A stretch of DNA of 26,121 nt from Caccoplasma intestinavium (GTDB lineage: Bacteria > Bacteroidota > Bacteroidia > Bacteroidales > UBA11471): assembly GCA_018715885.1 (NCBI GenBank), contig DVKT01000048.1, positions 1 to 26,121 of the forward strand, given 5' to 3'. Positions 22,339-26,121 of this stretch are shown piece by piece. Position numbers and translations under genes: made by a program. The notes below the pieces were generated by a model. The model was not told where the DNA came from. It ran no database searches and saw only the letters and a list, made by a program, of their open reading frames with translations. Position 1 is the first letter of the stretch, and the number at the start of each line of letters is the position of its first letter.

Positions 22339-22870
22339 ATCCGTCTTGTTTAAAATATTCACTCAAATGTTGCTTGCCTCTGAACAGTAAAGTTTTTACA
22401 CTTCCTTCGGGCCGTTCCATCACGACAGCAATTTTAGCGATCGGCATATCTTCGAGATAAAACAATGTCAACGCCATTCGTTCATCGGGCCGTAAAGAGG
22501 CCAATGCTCGGGCGACATCGATCTGCAAAGCTATCGGAGCCGGACTTTCGGTCATCGCCGAAACCTCTGTCGTATCGAGTTTTTCACCCCGGCTCTCTTG
22601 TCGATTATAATCGTAAAAAAGATTACATGCGATACGAAAAAGCCATGTCGGGAAAGAAGACAATCCTTTATACCCTCGTATCCGTTCATAAGCTCTCAAA
22701 AAAGTATCTTGCGCAAGGTCATCGGCCAAATCGGAATCTCCACCCGTAAGATGTAGCAAAAAACGCCTGAGGCGCACCTGATACTTATCGACCAAATGCG
22801 CAAAGGCCCGACGATCGTCCCAAAGAATACAACGGGTGATCCAAGCGGTATCTTCGCTATTGCTCTTCAT
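22322..22870 (-). CDS. ECF-type RNA polymerase sigma factor
   Basis: 182 aa. Region 2 is clear: FAHLVDKYQVRLRRFLLHL, then DLAQDTFLRAYERIRGYKGLS and FPTWLFRIACNLFYDYNR. Region 4 has the helix-turn-helix LRPDERMALTLFYLEDMPIAKIAVVMERPEGSVKTLLFRGKQHL (key parts: MPIAKIA, PEGSVKTLLFRG). There is no adjacent TonB receptor or FecR-type anti-sigma, which sets it apart from the common FecI-like ECF factors of Bacteroidales. It overlaps the genes on both sides (14 bp with the upstream membrane-protein gene, 17 bp downstream), so the three proteins are probably made together. Target promoters are unknown. Confidence 0.94.
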   Translation of the reverse strand: MKSNSEDTAWITRCILWDDRRAFAHLVDKYQVRLRRFLLHLTGGDSDLADDLAQDTFLRAYERIRGYKGLSSFPTWLFRIACNLFYDYNRQESRGEKLDTTEVSAMTESPAPIALQIDVARALASLRPDERMALTLFYLEDMPIAKIAVVMERPEGSVKTLLFRGKQHLSEYFKQDGYGKFE

Positions 22871-23315
22871 TGTCCGAATCGTCCTTGTTCGTTTCCTTTG
22901 ACGACTTTCTCAGCCAATAAACCAACAGGCCACCGAGACCCATAATCAAGAAAATGATAGCGACACCGGTAAACACAAATTCGCCCGACATATATCCCAT
23001 AAACAAAAATCCTAACCCTATGCCCAAATAAGTAATTTCCTCCTTAAAGGGTTTTGTCTTTTTCTTAGCCGCCCAAAAATCATCAGGCAAATCCCGACCA
23101 TTTTCCAAAGCCTTCTCGATAACCCGAGCCCGAATCTGCTCTTTACGATAACTATACAGCCAAAAGAAAAACAATGCCAACAATAGGGCAACAAAGGGAG
23201 TTACAATGGCTGTAAAAGGAATAAGATTCTCCGTCAAACTGTCATCTGCCAAAGCGACAAACGGCACAGACAGCAATAAAAATACCGTCAACAAAATTTT
23301 ACTTTTCATAATCAT
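22857..23315 (-). CDS. DUF6249-like membrane protein, first gene of the sigma-factor unit
   Basis: 152 aa. Met1 or Met3 may start it (MIMKSKILLTVF). A signal peptide (to about VALA) is followed by a transmembrane helix (~36-54, IVTPFVALLLALFFFWLY). Then comes a basic cytoplasmic stretch with the pattern RARVIEKALENGRDLPDDFW, which is characteristic of the DUF6249 family, two further hydrophobic segments (~95-136), and an acidic tail (KDDSDNEEQ). In related Bacteroidales loci this kind of protein precedes an ECF sigma factor, suggesting a sensor or regulator role. That is contextual inference. The stop overlaps the start of the sigma gene. Confidence 0.85.
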   Translation of the reverse strand: MIMKSKILLTVFLLLSVPFVALADDSLTENLIPFTAIVTPFVALLLALFFFWLYSYRKEQIRARVIEKALENGRDLPDDFWAAKKKTKPFKEEITYLGIGLGFLFMGYMSGEFVFTGVAIIFLIMGLGGLLVYWLRKSSKETNKDDSDNEEQ

Positions 23316-23423
23316 TCTATTTTATTCTTTGTTTCAATTTGTTTATCTATTCATTAGACGGAATAAAAAAGCAGAAAGTTTCATCGACAAGATAATATAC
23401 TTAAAATTATATTTTCTCCCCAT

Positions 23424-23465
23424 AAAAAAAGAACTGTATCGGGATTTATTTCCCAACAGTTCTTT
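23424..23465 (-). terminator. Terminator of the S41 peptidase pair
   Basis: aaagaactgt (23428-23437) pairs with acagttcttt (23456-23465), with an inner stem ggga/tccc (23441-23444, 23451-23454). On the - strand the hairpin runs into seven T. It begins 28 nt after the peptidase stop. Confidence 0.88.
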
Positions 23466-23492
23466 CACAAATGCCTGAATATTCAGACAACA

Positions 23493-24701
23493 TTAAAGAG
23501 CAGACAAGTACTCGATCAAATTCTGCAAGCGTTCGTTCTTGTCTTTCCCATGTATTTCTATATCGGGACGGACGCCAACCTCGCCATTGAACGTACCATC
23601 GGCGTTGATACCGTTACAATAGGGATACCGCAAAAGCAAACCACTCTCGGGCAGGCTTATTACAATAGGATCACGCCCTATACCCTGCACACCGGTCGTC
23701 TCGCCGACAACAGTAGCCCAACCCGTCTGTTTACAGAAATCGGCCCATCCGCCGGCCGAAGAGAAAACTTTCCGATCGACCAACAAATAAATTTTTCCTC
23801 GGAAAGCGATAGGATCACTCGCAGCTACTTCACACGGATATTTTCTCAAATAGAACGAACCGTCATATAATTCATCAGGTAATCCGCTGCACACCTCCCC
23901 TGTCAACGACTCGGCTTCTTCGAAAAATTCAGGGCAATACTCCCGATTTATCTCCCCGCCACGCACAATTTGGGTCGAAAAGTAGGTAATCGGCTTCGGT
24001 ATCAACCGCGACACAACCAAACGGCTCCAATAAAGTTCACTGCCACCGCTATTCCCTTGTATATCGATAATCAAATAATCGGCTTCGGAAATCGTCGAGA
24101 GAAACGAAGCGATACGGAGACTATCGACCGAAATTTTTTCATAAGGTAAGGAAGACAAACGCATCAATGCTATTTTTCCATTACAAAGCAAGGTATCAGC
24201 ATAATAACTTTTTTTACCTCTCTGTTTCGGCAGACCCTTTTTCTTTACCGGTTTGTGCTCTACATCCTTCTTAGCCAGCAACTTTTCCCAATAAACCGCC
24301 CTCACCGAATCACGGTGCATAGCCCGGCTCCATGGCTCGAAATCCGGACCCAACCCATCGAGAATAGGTTTAAACTTACTATATTTTATTGTAGGAGAAA
24401 AATCCAAATGTCCGTCATGCAGCTCTCGTAAAATACTATTTAACTCCCGATAATACGCGGCATCGTCGGCTGTCGCCTTCAAGCGCTGCACATACTCATC
24501 ATGCTTAGCAAGCCAATCCACGCCATATTTACGTTCAGCTACCCCGAAAAAAGGATAATTATCGCGCAATACCGCATAGAGGTATTCAAAATCAATAACT
24601 TTTTGATCGGGAGTAAGAGGTTTCAATGCGATAACACTTTCACTTTCTGCCGACATCAACATCGGCAAAAACAAAAGAAACAGAGATACGAACTTTTTCA
24701 T
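23493..24701 (-). CDS. Exported S41-family peptidase, paralogue 1
   Basis: 402 aa. A signal peptide (MKKFVSLFLLFLPMLMSA) is followed by an N-terminal helical domain (~30-105: DFEYLYAVLRDNYPFFGVAE, then LRELHDGHLDFSP). The S41 core at ~170-400 includes the strand ADYLIIDIQGNSGGSELYW, with the catalytic Ser in KVFSSAGGWADFC (Ser314 or 315). Where tail-specific proteases have the catalytic Lys (GKG), this protein has GETTGVQGIG with no Lys, so it fits the tricorn-core-like S41 proteins or may be inactive. No PDZ domain is evident. It lies 15 nt after the stop of its paralogue, and both appear to share one promoter and the terminator at 23424-23465. Confidence 0.9.
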   Translation of the reverse strand: MKKFVSLFLLFLPMLMSAESESVIALKPLTPDQKVIDFEYLYAVLRDNYPFFGVAERKYGVDWLAKHDEYVQRLKATADDAAYYRELNSILRELHDGHLDFSPTIKYSKFKPILDGLGPDFEPWSRAMHRDSVRAVYWEKLLAKKDVEHKPVKKKGLPKQRGKKSYYADTLLCNGKIALMRLSSLPYEKISVDSLRIASFLSTISEADYLIIDIQGNSGGSELYWSRLVVSRLIPKPITYFSTQIVRGGEINREYCPEFFEEAESLTGEVCSGLPDELYDGSFYLRKYPCEVAASDPIAFRGKIYLLVDRKVFSSAGGWADFCKQTGWATVVGETTGVQGIGRDPIVISLPESGLLLRYPYCNGINADGTFNGEVGVRPDIEIHGKDKNERLQNLIEYLSAL

Positions 24702-24716
24702 AGAGCATTGTGATAT

Positions 24717-25922
24717 TTAAAGATCTTCCTTTTCCGACAGATAATCAAGAAAATTTTGTAACCGTACTTTTCTGTTTTTTCCAGAAATCTCTATATCGGG
24801 ACGAATACCTGTTTCTCCGTTGAATGTCCCATCGGCATTGATGCCGCTATCTACGGGATAGCGCACAAGAATTCCGCTCTCGGGCAAACAGACGATAGCC
24901 GGGTCAGAGCCCATGCCTTGTGTGCTCGTCGTTTTACCGACTAAGGTTGCCCAACCAGTACGTTTACAGAAATCGGCCCAAATCCCGGCAGACGAGAAAA
25001 CCCCGCCGTCGACCAACAGATATATTTTTCCTTTAAAATCGACCGGATTTTTAGGTTTGATCTTCTCCTTCGTCTCATGGCAATAATAAGAACCGTCGAA
25101 CAACTCGGCGGGTAAAGACCCTCCCTCGGGCTGACTTTCCAACTGATAAGATTTCCGTCCGAAATAACGCGGTTTGAAATATTTATTGACTGCCCCTTTC
25201 TTCGATAAGACGATAGCTTCATATTCCAAAGGGGTCTCTATCAATCGGGGAACGATATACTTCGACCAATAATGACTATTTCCTCCTCCGTTTCCTTGTA
25301 TGTCGATCACCAGACATCGAGCATCGCCTATAGAAGACAAGAAACGATCTATCTTTTCACCATCGACAATCAAAGAGTTCATATCCAAAGATGCTATGCG
25401 CATATAAGCCACCTTTCCTTCCAAAAACATTGAATCGCTATAAAACGAAATGACAGGTCGTGAAGCATCACCGACATTCACCTTCGGTTTCGAAGGGAAC
25501 ATGCTACTCCAATATTCGGCACGTCGGCCGCTTCTTTTTATCATTTTGACCCATTTTTTATAACCCGGTGCAGATGAATATATCTCTTCAAAATACTCCG
25601 GCAGGACTGTTGGAAATATATCTAAATGCCCATCGCGCAACTCATTAATGATACGGTTCAATTTGGCGATATAATCTTTATTATCGGCGGTAGCCGCCAC
25701 TCTCTCTACATACTCGTCGTGCTTGGCAAGCCAATCCACGCCATATTTACGTTCAGCTACCCCGAAAAAAGGATAATTATCGCGCAATACCGCATAGAGA
25801 TATTCAAAGTCGGCGATTTTCTGCTCTGCTGTAAGAGATTGTACCGAGACAGAGTCCTGCCCTTTGACCGACAAACAACATAAAAACAAAAGTAAGGATA
25901 AACAAAGACTTAGTTTTTTCAT
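24717..25922 (-). CDS. Exported S41-family peptidase, paralogue 2
   Basis: 401 aa. The signal peptide is MKKLSLCLSLLLFLCCLSVKG, before QDSVSVQ. The layout equals paralogue 1: an N-terminal helical domain nearly identical over ~50 residues (DFEYLYAVLRDNYPFFGVAE), a middle domain that has diverged, and an S41 core (CLVIDIQGNGGGNSHYW; GGVFSSAGIWADFCKRTGW). The loop GKTTSTQGMG has a Lys in a different place from the tail-specific protease Lys. The C-terminal motif ESGILVRYPVDSGINADGTF is shared by both. The pair arose by tandem duplication. Substrates are unknown; cell-envelope or dietary peptides are possible. No confident promoter was found in 25923-26085. Confidence 0.9.
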   Translation of the reverse strand: MKKLSLCLSLLLFLCCLSVKGQDSVSVQSLTAEQKIADFEYLYAVLRDNYPFFGVAERKYGVDWLAKHDEYVERVAATADNKDYIAKLNRIINELRDGHLDIFPTVLPEYFEEIYSSAPGYKKWVKMIKRSGRRAEYWSSMFPSKPKVNVGDASRPVISFYSDSMFLEGKVAYMRIASLDMNSLIVDGEKIDRFLSSIGDARCLVIDIQGNGGGNSHYWSKYIVPRLIETPLEYEAIVLSKKGAVNKYFKPRYFGRKSYQLESQPEGGSLPAELFDGSYYCHETKEKIKPKNPVDFKGKIYLLVDGGVFSSAGIWADFCKRTGWATLVGKTTSTQGMGSDPAIVCLPESGILVRYPVDSGINADGTFNGETGIRPDIEISGKNRKVRLQNFLDYLSEKEDL

Positions 25923-26085
25923 GATTTACTATTATATGATACTTTTTAGTATTAGACGCACAACCATACAGAAAAGTTACATTGCAGAAAATTTTTTTGT
26001 ATATGGTTTCGGTTTCTGTTTTTTTCTTTTTGTTGTGGGCCGGGTTGTGGTGTGTTCGGGGACGGCCGGTCGGGATAGGTGTATG

Positions 26086-26120
26086 AAAAAAAAGCGCCGG
26101 GGACGTGTGTCTCCGGCGCT
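26086..26120 (-). terminator. Terminator of a - strand gene beyond the right edge
   Basis: agcgccggggac (26093-26104) pairs with gtctccggcgct (26109-26120) with one G-U pair. On the - strand it runs into eight T (complement of 26086-26093). The gene it ends must lie outside the window. The flanking 26022-26085 is G/T-rich without an ORF. Confidence 0.8.
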
Positions 26121-26121
26121 C

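Overview
The window comes from a member of the Bacteroidota, most likely the order Bacteroidales. Three things point there: repeated promoters of the Bacteroidetes form TTTG-N19/20-TAnnTTTG, weak or absent Shine-Dalgarno sequences, and gene families typical of gut Bacteroidales (TlpA-like lipoproteins, DUF6249-type membrane proteins, S41 peptidase pairs, a split YbhF-type exporter). No rRNA, integrase, transposase or CRISPR array is visible. Most of it looks like ordinary chromosome of moderate G+C, broken by an AT-rich stretch at about 14.3-16.2 kb.

Left end (1-1642, + strand): the 3' part of argH, a small lipoprotein with a Rieske-like, four-cysteine C-terminal domain, and a strong hairpin. 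A first copy of a dispersed palindromic repeat follows (1681-1940).

2.0-9.1 kb (- strand): a multidrug-type efflux operon, read from right to left: TetR regulator, TolC-like outer-membrane channel, HlyD/YbhG-like lipoprotein adaptor, small winged-helix protein, two ABC ATPases, two ABC-2 permeases. The set resembles the E. coli cecR-ybhGFSR operon with an outer-membrane factor and a winged-helix gene added. The promoter, a likely TetR operator, a terminator-like hairpin after tetR and a 19-bp tandem duplication at the tetR start can all be read directly.

9.2-12.1 kb (- strand): a likely three-gene operon of a hexapeptide acetyltransferase, an exported cupin/double-carboxymuconolactone-decarboxylase protein and an aldo-keto reductase, closed by a terminator. 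Then tRNA-Leu(TAA) on the + strand with its own promoter and terminator.

12.5-14.3 kb (- strand): umuD and umuC, overlapping by 4 bp, behind a textbook Bacteroidetes promoter. The following AT-rich region (14.3-16.2 kb) holds two small exported proteins of unknown function, a possible 46-codon membrane ORF and a 125-nt imperfect foldback.

16.2-22.0 kb (+ strand): a VOC-fold protein, an exported alpha/beta-hydrolase, an OmpR/PhoB-type response regulator without an adjacent kinase, a small outer-membrane beta-barrel protein, a TlpA-like lipoprotein, a second long repeat copy, and a ZIP metal transporter.

22.0-26.1 kb (- strand): an overlapping three-gene unit (DUF6249-like membrane protein, ECF sigma factor, two-helix membrane protein), then two tandem S41-peptidase paralogues that share a nearly identical 100-nt block. 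The extreme right end carries the terminator of a - strand gene lying outside the window.
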